From Owenia fusiformis (Eukaryota; Annelida; Polychaeta; Sabellida; Oweniidae): a stretch of DNA of 64,000 nucleotides. Positions 12,701 to 27,700 of the stretch are shown here, piece by piece (the stretch's first letter is position 1; every line of letters begins with the position of its first letter). Where the stretch lies: assembly GCA_903813345.2 (NCBI GenBank), contig CAIIXF020000001.1, forward strand, positions 51,105,885-51,169,884. Direction: 5' to 3'. Below the pieces are notes generated by a model. That model searched no databases and was not told the origin of the DNA. It saw only the letters and a list, made by a program, of their open reading frames with translations. The position numbers and the translations under genes were made by a program.

Positions 12701-15700
12701 AAAATTCTTTTAAGTATATGGGGATAGGTGGTCAAATTAACATGTCAAACATTTGTTCAAGAAAACACAGAAATTCAATCTTAGTACAACAATTGAAGAA
12801 CAGACACAAGACCTGTTTTTTTTAGGTTTACTTAATATCATTTTGGGGATGGATTGACTATCATACTATTTTATGCAACACTTTCATTAGCAGCAGGTTA
12901 GCAACAAGTGATTTTCTCATGTTGCTTTTACAAAAATCACCTGTTTTTTGAGGAATTTTGCGAATGTTAACATGTTAAAATTATAACTTTGAATGATTTT
13001 GCCTGTTGTTTCCATTTGCTTTGCCTGTTGTCAAATATACATGCTCTAATGAAACCCTTGTATATGTCAAATAAATTGTTTTAGAACTAACAGTTCATAT
13101 TTACCTTAATGAGGGTTGCAAATAAGAGTTACATGGACATAGCGAGACTTCTCAACATTTTTATTATTTAATGCTTCATATATAAATCCACTTACATGAT
13201 TCACAGTTGAGGTGAATATGTCTAATGTTCTTACAATACGAGACATCAACACATTGTAGCTCAGCAGCACCACTAGACAAGTGGAGCATTTCAAAACCTA
13301 TAACAATTAAATAATAATAATACATGTATATCAAAATGGAAACACAAAGAGTAACATTAGAAACCAAGAATACTTCAGAGCTGACAGTATGTTGGTCCAT
13401 CAGTGTAATTAAGCCAATTGCATCTGAGGAAAAAATTATTTGAAAAGTAATTGAAACTGAAAACAAAACAAAAACACCTCTTGGCTGTGAGGAATATTAT
13501 TTGTGAAAGATGCACTCAATAGAATGGAATATTTGTTTTATATTCCAGATACATTTTTGAGATCAATTATCCAGACTGCCTGGTCTTACACAAGGATTTA
13601 TATTTATAAAAACAAATGTGAGATTGTGCAATTGTCAATTACCTGTACAGTTGTTGAGAATGAGTGTTTTTAAACAGGAGATCTCCAACTGTTGCTGAAA
13701 ACAGAGCAGAACAGGTTTGTATTAACATTTTGTGATATATGCATAACATGTAAAGTGGTTAATGATACAATATATAATAGGAATGAGCATATGGATACAT
13801 TTGAGTCATAGAGAAGTGCTTCCATAAAATAATTTATATGTATTATCACGACTTTCAAGAAATTTATTGGAAGTCAAAAACTATAGTCATTGACATTGTA
13901 ACAGTTACTCCACTAGGACTCTCTAGGGCATAATTTAACCTACCAGATCTGTGGAGATACCCCTCAGGCGCTTCGAACCTGATAAATCAAGGTGTTCCAG
14001 ACAAGGGCAGTTCTTACACATCACCTCTATGTTAGGGCCCTCCAGATATAAACCATGTAACCTACAATATAACTCAGGCCTTTATAATGTTGCTTTCTAA
14101 TGAACCTTCTCAAAACATCCCCTCTTCTATCGGAAACTTTCTAAAGACTAAGTATTTGTAGACCATTATACCAAGAAACATCCCTGAAAGTTTCAGATTG
14201 ATCCGTGAAAAAGAAAAGAAAGTATTTTGCATTTTTAGACATTTTTTGAACAAAGATAACAGAATTCTGGTTTGACCTCCAGTCAATTTAACTATTTCCA
14301 CATATCATTTACATGACCAGGATCACAATGTGCATGGTCAGAATGACCCTAAACATGATGAAATAACCTTTTTAGCCCTTTGAAAGTGTGACTGAAAAAA
14401 AGCTAAAAGTTAATTAACCTTTTCTAACCTTGAAAGGGTCATTGAAGGTCAAACCATACATGTAAAGTCAGATTTGAACTTCTGAAAACTTGTATATGAT
14501 TTGGAAAAAAATTGAAGTCAGTCTAAACAATATTTGTTAAGTTATTGGAATTTTTAAGAATTTGTTACAGACCCCAACCACCACCCGCCGATCACCAACC
14601 ACCAACCGCCAACCACCAACCGCTGACACTTTGTGGATATGGGGTGATTTCGTGAAAGATAATGTATTGAGAGCTCTTAAAGCGTAACTTATATATAGGC
14701 TTCATAGATGCCAATAATTTCTAAAATTATGTAAACCAAACACATTCTTCAACCCCTTGAATATTCTCTTTGAGGAATTTCTCTTAAAAATCCAATGATA
14801 TAGTTTCAAGCAGATTTTTAAATAACAGGAAAGTAAATATTGAATTCACACCTTATTGGATTGTGATATAAACGAACAAAAATAAAAGTGAGTTACGCTT
14901 TCAGAGCTCTAAATACATGATCTTTCACTATATTACCCCATATCCACAAAGTGCCGAGTGGACACTATGATAGAATTCTAAGTGTTTTGAATATAAGTAC
15001 ATAGGCACTTTACATAGTTCTCATTTTAGATTTTTCCACACTTTGGACCTCTTCAAATTCTCATAAATCAAAATCAGTATTGCTTATCAATACTGTACTT
15101 TAATCTGCACACATTCTTTATATCACGATGATCAAAACTAAAGAATACATTTTGCACACATTCCCACCATAGTATATTGATTAAATCAAGAATGCAGACA
15201 TAACCAGCAATAGTTAAATACCACCACAGTTTCCAATATGTCCACTCAGCCTAAACGAGCCAGGATTCAAGATGAATTTAGTGAGCAAGATGAAACTGCT
15301 GAGAAAAAAGAGAAAGATGGAGTATCATCACTGATGGAAGACTTTAATATACAGGATGATGAAAAACAAAGAACAGGACAGCCAGATGATTCAGGTTGGT
15401 GTAGGTTGTTTTATTCATCAAATCATTGATATGTATCCCCCAGTGCTAAATGGAAAGGACCAAAAATTATTACAGAACCCAGCAAGAAAAAGAAAATATC
15501 TAAGTGTACATCAGTTTAAGAAAACAAACCCCAACCATCCAAATCAGAATCCAACGTGAAAAGAAACAATGTCTAAAACCCCCTCCCACCATTCAAGTTC
15601 CATTATCACAATCCAAGAGCACAACACCAAGGGACATCAAGGTGGAGTCACTGGTATTGGGATTTATGAATTTTCTGTGGGAGACTTTCAGATGAAAAAA

Positions 15701-18700
15701 TAAAAGATTTTACAGACAGTTAATGAATGTTTATGCATACATTAAAACACTCATGGTTTTAAGGGATTTCTTCCCTGACGTTTTCCAATTTAATACCTGT
15801 AGACCTTTCAAATACTAGATTATAGTAAATCCTGAGCCTTTTTGGTGAACCATTGAAATTGGGAAAAGATCTTACTTTGCTGGGGAAATCTTTTTAGACA
15901 AATGTAAGACATTTTTGAGAATAAGTAAATCTCTACCTTGAAACTGTAAAAGTTTCAAACTGTGAACACTGGTTATGTGGGCCATTACTTTCTCAGATTC
16001 GAGATGTTTTTAATGTTTAAAGTCAAATATCAGGCCTCTTAAACTTCCACAAACTCGATCATCAGTTCCAACCTCGTTAACAACATTCTTCCACCTGAAC
16101 TACAGTTCGCACAATGCGAACATCTATTCTTTAGTCGCGAACCATCAATTCCTCTCTCCCAAACACATTTCTCAATTCCCGCACAGCATCCAGGTGGTTG
16201 GGATTCCAAATCATATCCCAATATGTCAGATGATATCACCGAACGGAGTGAAAAACATGGTTGTGCGCAGGATCACAAAGTTGACCCAATATTTTGTGTT
16301 TCTTAGAGCTTGAAAATGCTTTTATTAGACTCCAGATTGAAAATTTTTATTAAGGTCAAACGTCAAAATCTAGGTCAAATTTTCAAGTTTCCCAAATTTT
16401 CAATTTTCTTTCTAAACTTTTAGAACATATTCCTTGGAATCATTTTCTACATTTATCTAAGTATTTCAAACAATCCCCCTTCTATTTTTTGATGAAATTT
16501 TACAAATTAATCTTAATTAATTAATTAAGGGTTTTTCAGAATTCCAAATCTGGTTGACCCTCTATGACCTTTTAAAATAAAAAAGTCAAAATTTTTAAAT
16601 CTTTATTTTGAATTTTAAATTCATTAAATCATTATAAAAAGATCTTACCTCCAAAGGTCAGGAAACTCAAACTTTTGAGTGTCAAAGGTCAAGATTAAAA
16701 TCTAGGTCAAATTTCCAAGTGTCAATGGCCAAGATCTGAAACTCTGGGCTCGAATGGAGATAGGAACTGGTGATTTGCGACTAAAGAATCAATGTTTGTG
16801 TCGTCGGAACTGATGATCAGGTTATTGGGAGGCCTGAATTTGTACATGTATAGTAAAACCTTTTTTGCACTGCATAAGATTCTTCTTTTCCACTACGATA
16901 GTAGGTGTTCACTGTAATAGTGAGATTTTGTTCCATCTATCTTTAGTTCATTCTCAAATGTCCACTTCAAGGGGAAGGGGGGTGTTAGACATTATTTCTT
17001 TTCGCGTTAGATCATGGTTTTGGTGTATATAGGGTCTATTTTTTGCATGACAGGTTTAGAATTAGAATTTTCTTTTCTTTCAAAGTATCTTTACAGTTTT
17101 TAGTCCTCTCCATTTTGCACTTGTGCTTAGATATTCAGATGCTGAAGGATGTAAGAATTGTTTAAGAAACCGGCACTGAAATCACAATTTTTTCATAGGG
17201 ATCGAAACCAGCATAGTTTTCTCTTTATGACCATTGTGTTTGTGTTTTACGGAATATGAAGATGGCTTTGCGAATGGATGTTAACCCTTTAAAATGCCTA
17301 TGGACTTTGAGACTGGATTTTGTCTATCCCATATCATTTTCGACTGAAAGGGGACATTGTTTCTTTTCGTGTTAGATCGTGGTTTTGGGATACATGGGGT
17401 TTGTTTTTCTCATGACCAGTATACACTTAGAGTTTGATTTTTCTTGAAAGGTTACTGTAACAGTTTCTAGGTTCTATCAAGATTTGTCTTAATAATGACT
17501 GGTATGCACTTAGAGTTTTTCTTGCAAGGTTCCATTACAACTTTTGGTCCTTTCTTTTTGGCACTAGTGCTTAGATATATTATGATATGGCTGGATTATG
17601 ATCTAGTTACTGTTTAAGAAAGTATCAAATGAAATTTGTGAGAATTGAAGCTTACATGTCTGCTTTACTAATGTTGATATATATATGTTGATCTCTGGTG
17701 TGTTAATCAATATGATACCTTGTTTCACATTAAGATAAAGAAAGGTGTAAGGAATACGCTTTCATCAATTAAAACATAACAACAATGTGTCATATTCAAA
17801 AACTAACTGGTGAGAATTTGCGCGAACGAAGGTGGTAAGAAGAGACGTAATTATATAACTTTTGGCCCTGAGGTTTTCCCTCCTCTTAACCTCAACTAAT
17901 AATCTAGGCATGCACTATTTGTGCAAGACTAAAAATTGTAGACAATGTATGGTATGAATTAATATGTACCCAAGGAGGATTGGCTCCCAGGGTCTCAACT
18001 CGATATTCGACCTTGATCTTGATCGATGACAACATTGAAAATGTTGTTATTTTTTATATCATAACAACTGACAATTAATTCATAATCCGCAGTCCAAAAG
18101 ATTTGAACTTATACTGATCATTTCTTGTTTGTTTTGATTTTTATGTTTAGAAATAAGACCAAAACTTGCAATTCCAATTTTGCAGTGAAAAAATGGGGGA
18201 CATTTGAATTTTGTAATCATGACATGACAACGTGATAATAGGTCAAGGTCATAATACCATATATGACAATAATATCAATGTTGCATTCTGGAAGCCAATC
18301 CTCCTTGTATGTACCTGAATATATCATGGCACTCCCAAACTTTCTTAACATATGGAACTACCTTAATAAGTAGGTCAATCTTTAAAAATATTTTTGATGA
18401 CCAAATCTAGTAACAGAAATAGGAGGTGCTTACAGACAGAAGTTTCACTGTACAAGTATTATGCTCTGAAATAAAATTTCAAGATATTACTACTTGAACA
18501 TTATGGCAAAACATTGAAACATTCTTTTAAATAGCCCCCCTTGATGCAGCAAAGGGTAAAGAACGATTTCTACAAAGATCTCAATCACGTAAAGAAGCGA
18601 AAGAAAAGACAAAATTGACCCTCAATGACACTGGAGGTGAGACCAGCCAAAGTGATAAATAATGTCAAAAACAGTAATGAAGGACAGTTAAGTACTTTAT

Positions 18701-21700
18701 ACACACATACTACTAGGGGTCCCACGATACACGATACATATTTTGAATAGCGATACAAGCAACAACATTTACCTCACGATACAATACAAATGATATGAGC
18801 AAATAAAATATGGTAAATAAAGTTTGTGAAAATTTTCACAAGAAAATCAAAACCATTCAATCTTCCAGTTCTTATTTGATTTTAACATTATTTAATAACT
18901 GCTAGAATCTAGTTTTGCTTTATTTCAAGTCCCATTGTTGAATATTGAATGATGTTACCATGATATTTGTTCTCTCATGTCTTGACCATCAGCCATTTTT
19001 GTTGTTGTTTATCAATACGTATTCTAATTAAGGGAAATATATATGGTCACAATTTTCTTCAGCAAAGCTTGTGTCATAAACTTATAAATGAACGTTTTTT
19101 GTTTTGTCTTATATGTAGTTTTTGAAACAAATTGTAATCACGTTTTCGTAAACCAATACAGAAGCTGTATTTTAAAATAACGAATTGCCCATGTAATTTT
19201 AAAGCTAATGAGAGAATCAGCCCATTCTGATGATGCTTTCAACATTATTATTTCCTAATACTTAGAATGAAAGAGATTCCCCCGTTTAATCGCCCAATAG
19301 TTTTGACAGAAAAGGATGAAACAGGCATGGTTTCAACAGTTTTACGGTATGCTAAGTGGCTAATCAGGTTGAATATTGGTATCCTCGTATCGTAATCAAT
19401 TGTTTCGCGGGACCCCTAATACTGACCAACAAAGTACAAGAATTCATAACTTCAATAGACAGTTTCTAATGTACTATGTTTATTTTTTATTATTGAAGTA
19501 TTATTTAATGATCAGGATGTTTCAACAACCTAGTAATTGGGTAAAATGGTTCAAATAACAGGGCTTCATTTTTTTCTCTCTTGTCATTATGCTGATTCAT
19601 TTCAGAAACATCTAACTACATGTACAAACTAGGCCAAAAGATTGCTAAATTTGGCAAAGAGAAGAACAGCAAACAGATTAAACAACAGGCCAAAGACATG
19701 TGTGCACTGGCTGAAGAATACCTCAAGCTCACCGAGACATCAGCAGAAGGCTGGTACTTTGTAAAAGCATGTTGTCTCTTTAATGCTGCACTGAGGAGAT
19801 ACCAAAAGATTCAATGGGACATCAAGGATCAGGAAAACACTACAGGTAGTCAAGAAACTTATATCAAAAAAAGACTCCAGGTTATAGAGACAGAATTTTT
19901 AAAAAAAGTACCAAGCAACCCAAAGGTTAGCAATATGTCGACCTCAGAAAGTGCAATTAAATTTAGGTCATTGATAAATGAGGTGCGTGAATATGAGACA
20001 AACACTATCAACCATATTCATGAGAATGTAATGAAAATAGATTTGTCTGGCACGGCAGATATGAGTGAAGATGCCGAGATTCAAACAATTGAAGAAAGCA
20101 ATATATTTTACAATACAGTAACTGACAAGATAAAGGGTTTTCACAACTCAGTTATTGAGGATTGTATGAAGGTTTTAGGTGTCCCTCAATGTCGATATGC
20201 CATCTTAGGTCATGGCTCGTTGGCTCGTAAAGAGGCAACAGCCTGGTCAGATTTAGAGTTTTCTGTACTTTATGATCCAACAGAGAAATCCCCAGAACAT
20301 GTTGAGGATATCAAAGCATATTTTAGAGTACTTGCCCACTACATTCATATCAAAATCCTCAATCTAGCTGAAACACTTCCTTACTGTCTTAGCATCCCAG
20401 TTCTCAATGATCACAATAAGCTTCTTGGGGGAGTAAAAGATAATAACTTTTATGATGACATTACACCACAGGGTATCTCATTTGATGGTGCCTCTCCCTG
20501 GGCAAGCAAGACTCCACTGGGCCGCAAAGCGACTGCAAACAGACCTGAACCTATTGAACTCATTATGACCCTAACAGAGATGGCTGAATGCCAACAGGAG
20601 GAGAAGTCAGAGAAGGAGGGCTATCATCTAAGTGATGTCCTCCAGTCAAAGACTCTCTTACATGGGGATGGAGAGTTAGTTAATGAGTACACATCAATGA
20701 TTAATAAAATCCTTGCCTCTCCATCAAAGGGTACCCAGAAGTCAATAGCTTATGAACGAGGTATGGAGACCATGAAAGAAGATCTCGAGAACTTCTCTAA
20801 ACATCCTTTTACTCCAGAATCCCTCTCATCCCAAATACACACTAAGAAAGATATCTATAGGTTTGCAACAATATCTATCAATACATTAAAATTAAAGTAT
20901 GAATGCAAGTTTGATGCCCCCCTTGATATCCTAAGTGAACTCGAAAAGAAAGGTATAATTGAATCAAAGGCTTGCAGAGACCTAAAACTCATGGTATGCA
21001 TTGCTATTAACCTCCGTCACTTGGTATACAGCAGGTATAACAGACAACATGATGATATCTGCTTCACCCGATCACGAGATGAAAATGATCCATCAAAGTC
21101 AATGTCAGTTCGTGATTATAGTGCAATATTTCGGTTTTATTACACCTTTAAGCCTTGGCTAAATTTCCTTCAAGTCGAATGTAAAACCAGCCACCAAAAA
21201 GACTCTGACAATTGGAACTGGAAAAAAAGGTACTTTGAAAATTCCAACAATGTTAAAGGGGAAATTTTCCAAAATATGAATAATTTTGACAGTGCAATCG
21301 AGGCTTTTGAAAAAGAACATAATTCATTACAAGTTAAGGGCACTTTAAAACAAAGGAGTGACATAAAACATACATTGGGAATTTTGTATAAGAGCATAGG
21401 CAAGCATGATATTTCTTTAACTTATTCTGAAGAAAGTTTTCAAATTATAAAACAAGTTCATGGTGATGCTCCACACTCAGATGTATCCATCTCTTTACAC
21501 ACACTAGGTATAGTCAACCAGGCTAAAGGTGATTACATAAAAGCTCTGAAGTACTTCACTGACAGCCTAGAGATAGATAGGCAGATACATGGTGATGCTC
21601 CACATCCAGATGTAGCTATCTCTTTAAGCCAGCTAGGTACAGCCTACCTGGCTAAAGGTGATAATATTAGAGCTCTAGAGTGCTGCATTGACAGCCTTGA

Positions 21701-24700
21701 TATGAACAGACAGATACATGGTGATGCCCCAGACCCAGATGTAGCTGGCTCTTTACACCAGCTAAGTACAGTCTACCTGGCTAAAGGTGATAATATTAGA
21801 GCTCTAGAGTGCTGCATTGACAGCCTTGATATGAACAGACAGATACATGGTGATGCCCCAGACCCAGATGTAGCTGGCTCTTTACACCAGCTAAGTACAG
21901 TCTACCTGGCTAAAGGTGATAATATTAGAGCTCTAGAGTGCTGCATTGACAGCCTTGATATGAACAGACAGATACATGGTGATGCCCCAGACCCAGATGT
22001 AGCTGGCTCTTTACACCAGCTAAGTACAGTCTACCTGGCTAAAGGTGATAATATTAGAGCTCTAGAGTGCTGCATTGACAGCCTTGATATGAACAGACAG
22101 ATACATGGTGATGCCCCACACCCAGATGTAGCTGACTCTTTACACCAGTTAGGTACAGTCTACCAGAATAAAGGTGATTACATTAGAGCTCTAAAACACT
22201 TCACAGACAGCCTTGAGATGAAGAAGCAGGTCCATGGTGATGCTCCACACCCAGATGTAGCTGCCTCTTTCGCCCAGATTGGTGTAGTCTACCAGGCTAC
22301 AGGTGATAACACCAAAGCACTGGAGTACTTCACTGCTGGCCTGAAATTGAACAGACAGATACATAGTGATGCTCCACACCCAGATGTAGCTGCCTCTTTT
22401 GACCAGCTAGGTACAGTCTACCTGGCTAAAGGTGATAATATTAGAGCTTTACAATACTTCACTGATAGCCTAGAGATGTACAGACAGGTTCACGGTGATG
22501 CTCCACATACATCTGTAGCTGTCTCCTTAGACCGGCTAGGTACAGTCTACCAGGCTAAAGGTGATAACACCAAAGCACTGGAGTACTTCACTGCTGGCCT
22601 GAAATTGAATAGACAGATACATAGTGATGCTCCACACCCAGATGTAGCTGCCTCTTTTAACCAGCTAGGTACAGTCTACCAGGCTAAAGGTGATAATATT
22701 AGAGCTTTACAATACTTCACTGATAGCCTAGAGATGTACAGACAGGTTCACGGTGATGCTCCACATCCATCTGTAGCTGTCTCCTTAGACGGGCTAGGTA
22801 CAGTCTACCAGGCTAATGGTGATAACATTAGAGCTTTACAATACTTCACTGATAGCCTAGAGATGTACAGACAGGTTCATGGTGATGCTCCACACCCATC
22901 TGTAGCCGCTTCTTTAGACCGGCTAGGTACAGTCTACCAGGCTAATGGTGATAACATTAGAGCTTTACAATACTTCACTGATTGCCTAGAGATGTACAGA
23001 CAGGTTCATGGTGATGCTCCACACCCATCTGTAGCTGTCTCTTTAGACCGGCTAGGTACAGTCTACCAGGCTAATGGTGATAACATTAGAGCTTTACAAT
23101 ACTTCACTGATAGCCTTGAGATGGATAGACAGGTTCATGGTGAGGCTCCACACCAATCTGTAGCTGTCTCTTTACACCAACTAGGTACAGTCTACCAAGC
23201 GAAAGGTGATTACAATAGAGCTCTAGAGTACTTCATTGATAGCCTAGAGGTATACAGACGGGTTCACGGTGATGTTCCACACCCGTCTGTAGCTATCTCT
23301 TTACACCAACTAGGTACAGTCTACCAAGCGAAAGGTGATTACAATAGAGCTCTAGAGTACTTCATTGATAGCCTAGAGGTATACAGACAGGTTCATGGTG
23401 AGGCTCCACACCAATCTGTAGCTGTCTCTTTACACCAAATAGGTACAGCCTACCAAGCGAAAGGTGATTACAATAAAGCTCTAGAGTACTTCACTGATAG
23501 CCTAGAGATGGATAGACAGGTTCACGGTGATGCTCCACACACAGATGTAGCTGCCTCTTTAGTCTACATTGGAACAGTCTACTATTATAGAAATGATTAC
23601 AGAACATCATTAGACTATTTGAATAAATCATATGAGATGTATATGACTGTATTCAATGATGAAACCCATCCTGACATTGTTAACACTGCAAAGTGGATTC
23701 AGCTCTGCAAACAGCAATTAACTTAATCAATTAAGCATATCTGATATATCTAAATGAAGTGAATGAAAAAGCATAGTATTAAAGTGATAATAGAGGAAAT
23801 TATAGTTAAAGCAACACGGCATTAATGTGACAAAATGTCACCACCTGCAAATTGTTACAGAAGTGAAACAATTGTCACAGTTGAAGGTCAAACATAGGTC
23901 AAATCTGAATTTAAATCAAATTTAAACTACAAGGACTTTTAATTAGAAAGACCATTTTGACCTTTTTCTACCTTGAGATGGTGATCAAAGGTCAAATATC
24001 AAATCTAAAGGTAGGTACAAAATATTTCAAAGCAAATGCAAGACATATACGGAATTCGTGTGAAAAGTCTGAACGGAATGCGTTCGCTATTTTTCGACGT
24101 TTGTTTTTTTACCATATCGGCATTTTATAAAAGCAACCTTTTTAGATATCAACATGATGCCATGTTTAACAGACACATTCATCAGGTAATCGATCATCCC
24201 TAGCCCTTTTATCACATTACCAACTTTAAATCTGACCATACTGACCTATTATTATTAGAAAATGTTGTTATATTAGGGTCACAATTTGTAGATTTTACTT
24301 GAGTATACCAGAGTGCATTTACTACTGTTCTTATACTGCATATGCAAAGTAATGTAATGTATAGTCTAAACTAAATCCGGTTGACAAGAAATTGATGCAG
24401 GCCCTTTATCAAGAAGTATAACCTACCATGCTATCTGACCCGAATTAGCCACCTGGTGATGAAACTGATAACTACATACTACCACCTGGGTTAATAATAA
24501 ATTAGGACAACAACTTTGCATAATTATGAATTGTAACATTTGTTTTTTAAAAATATATAGCATCTAGAACTCACTGAACATGAGATAGTGAAAGGGTTAA
24601 GATTTGATAGAGCCAAGTAGGCAACATAGCGTTCCTAGTGTTTATATTTTTTACTTTAGCCACTTACCTCTCTCTTACCCCTTTTATAATAGATTAGCAT

Positions 24701-27700
24701 AACATGAAAAAAATCTGCCACAGATAGGTTGAAGTGAAATCAGTGAAGTTATTGTGATGAAGAAACTCATGCTTTCTGTTATATATAAATGACCTTCATG
24801 AAGTCATAAATCATAGTCAACTTTACCTTTATGCAGATGATAGTTCAATCTTTATGCCATTTAATAGGAAAGCTAATATCATTGAACAAAACCAGCATTT
24901 ACAAGCTGACTTAGTTAATTTATGGGAATGGTCCCAGAAATGGAAGCTTAAATTTAAACCTTCTAAAAGTCAAGATATGATTTTTAAAGGCTCAAGGAGA
25001 TGCAATCTCTTATATCCTCCTCTCTACCTAGGAAATGAGGTAATAAATAGAACCAGAACCCATAAACACTTAGGAGTCATTCTAGATGAGCATTTGAATT
25101 TTGAAGCCCATTTACAGGATATCATAAAAGCATGTAATATAATGTTAAATCCATTGAAACTTCTCAAGAACAAGATTCGAGCTAAACACTTAGAGAGGAT
25201 GTATCTATCATTTATTCTCCCAAACTTAGAGTATGGAAGTATATTATTTGAAAAATCCACTAAGTATAATATTATGAAACTAGACCAAGTTCACTATAGA
25301 GCAGCATTATAAGTAAGTGACTGCATTCATGGAACATCCACTGTTAAGGTTTCGAAATGTCTAAATTGGAATACCCTGTCTGAGCGGAGAAAGGAGAAAC
25401 GCTTACGTTTAATGTATGATGTATAATGTATGACAGAAATTGGTTCCACCTTATGTCCAAAAATTTTTTGATAGTTATCAAAATAAGCAACATAATATTA
25501 ATCTAAGAAAGTTAAGAGAATACACTATTCCAAAGTTAACTACACGTTCACAAAAGTCACCAATAATAAATGCCATAAGTGAATGGGAAGCCATTCCAAA
25601 TTATCTAATAAGTTCACCATCAAGAGTTACTTTCAAAACCAATTTACGTAAATTTTCAGGGAAAACGAAGCAATTAACAACCACAAACCTGGATCTTACA
25701 AGAAAAGAAGAAATTTTATTGAATAGAACAAGATGTGATTTCATTTTTACTGGTCATCTTTTCCAACATAATTTTCAAGGTATTGACAGTCCCAAATGCA
25801 TCTGTGGTTTTGAACAACAAACCACAAAGCATCTAATCTTCAAATGCCCTCTGTTGAATGTTATAAGAGAGAAACTTTGGGGGGAACCATGGGCTTTCAA
25901 CTAGAGTTGAAAGCCCATGGGGGAACTCAGGAACATGCCAGAAATGAACATTTTCTTTACAGGATGCTCTATAGAGCAAAAGCAGAATATCTTAATGTAT
26001 GGCAGAGATGGAGTTAGCATAACATGCAATTCTTCAATATTGAAGCATTTTACATCCTTTTTGTGTGAATGCATTGATATAATTATATAGTTTTAACACA
26101 TTCCTGCCATGCATACATACATGTTGGTAGTCATTTTTGTTGCTATTTTGTAAATTTGAATAAACTTTGTACTAACAGGGCCAATAATGCTGAATTTCAG
26201 CCTCGGCCCTGTCATTTGTAAATCATATTGTAAAGTAAAATAAAGAAACCATAAAAACTAAGAAACTCATGTATTTTTGGCATATATTTAATACTTGTGC
26301 TGGACAAATATAAAGCTGTGTGTAAATGCTAAATGGTGCATCTTATTGTTTCAAATATCTATGATAGGGATGTAAGTGTCATCTCCTCGAGCTGACATAA
26401 TCAAGCTAGGTACAAAGTTTAATCTCTTAGATAGAATGAAGACCTATATCTCCACAAAAAATGATCGTTCATACAGGTATGTTCTCCACTTTTGATGAAC
26501 AGATACAAACCAAGGGTAAAACCATGTCCCTCTCGGCTCATTTTTGTCAAAACTTTCAGTTTCGCTGTTTGGGAAAACGTCATAAAATGGACTGTATTCT
26601 CATTAACTTTTAATTTCGCAGGTAATTGCGTCATTTAAAAAGCTGCTTCTCTATTGGTTATATGTAAATCGTAAGTGAACTTCACATTCATAAATTAATT
26701 GTAGCATGTGTAGTGGACTTTCCGCGAAGAATCTTATTACCATACGAGGGGTGATCCAAAAGTCTTGGATGCCCTGCTCTAATTTTGTTGGTTTTTGATA
26801 GAATAGCTTTAAACTTTCAATAATAAAGACCAATAACCGAACTACTTTGTGCATTATTTTATGGAGAAACGATATATTTTATGAAGTTTTCTAGATAGTT
26901 TTTGATATAGGGACCCTGCCACCCTGAACAGTATTCGCACATGGCATCTTTCAGTCTTAAATGTTGCCGCCATTTGACTTGTTTCGGCGCGCAAGTCTTG
27001 ACCACTATCCTTCTTTGAATTTCGAATGTTAAACCATGTTAGTTTACTTCCTTTGTTACTTGGCAACCAATTAATTGTGCTTTAATTATAATGTCCCATA
27101 TGACAATGGCCGTATATGTCAAATTCTAAGAAAATGAAATCAGACAAGCAACCCTCATTCTGGTATCATATTTTGCTCCAAGATGGCTGTTGAAATGCAG
27201 ATTATGAAAGAAATCAAAGTGGAACAAAGAATACTATAAGATATTCTCACTATTATTGACCTTTAGCAGCTACCATATTCACGATACAGTCTAGATATGG
27301 CTCCGTGTGATTTTCTTCCTTTTCTCCAAGTTGAAAAAAGGGTTGAATGAAAATGTCTTTTACTCATTCGATCAGGTTTAGAGTGGCACTCCAGCAGCAT
27401 TTGTAGATACATAAGCAATGGCGGTTTCATAAATGTCTTTCATTCATTGGTAAAGCGATATAAAAATGTGTTCAAATTCATGGAAAATATGTTGAAAAGT
27501 AGGTCTTAATATGTGAAGATGATGATGGCAGATGACACTCAGATTGAAAATTGGAAATTCTCTCATATCATATCAACCCTCGTATATGGTGTCTCTAATT
27601 AAAACATTGACATAAACAAAGTATTGCACTGTATCCCTCAACATTCACGAGCATCAGTCTACTAACAAGGAAATCTGATGTTTAAAAATAGATTTCAAAT

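Noticed and set aside
15356-15695. Overlapping small ORFs after exon 1 of the nucleotidyltransferase-TPR gene
   Set aside because: They lie beyond the GT donor at 15395 and do not connect in frame; the joint to 18550 keeps the reading frame.
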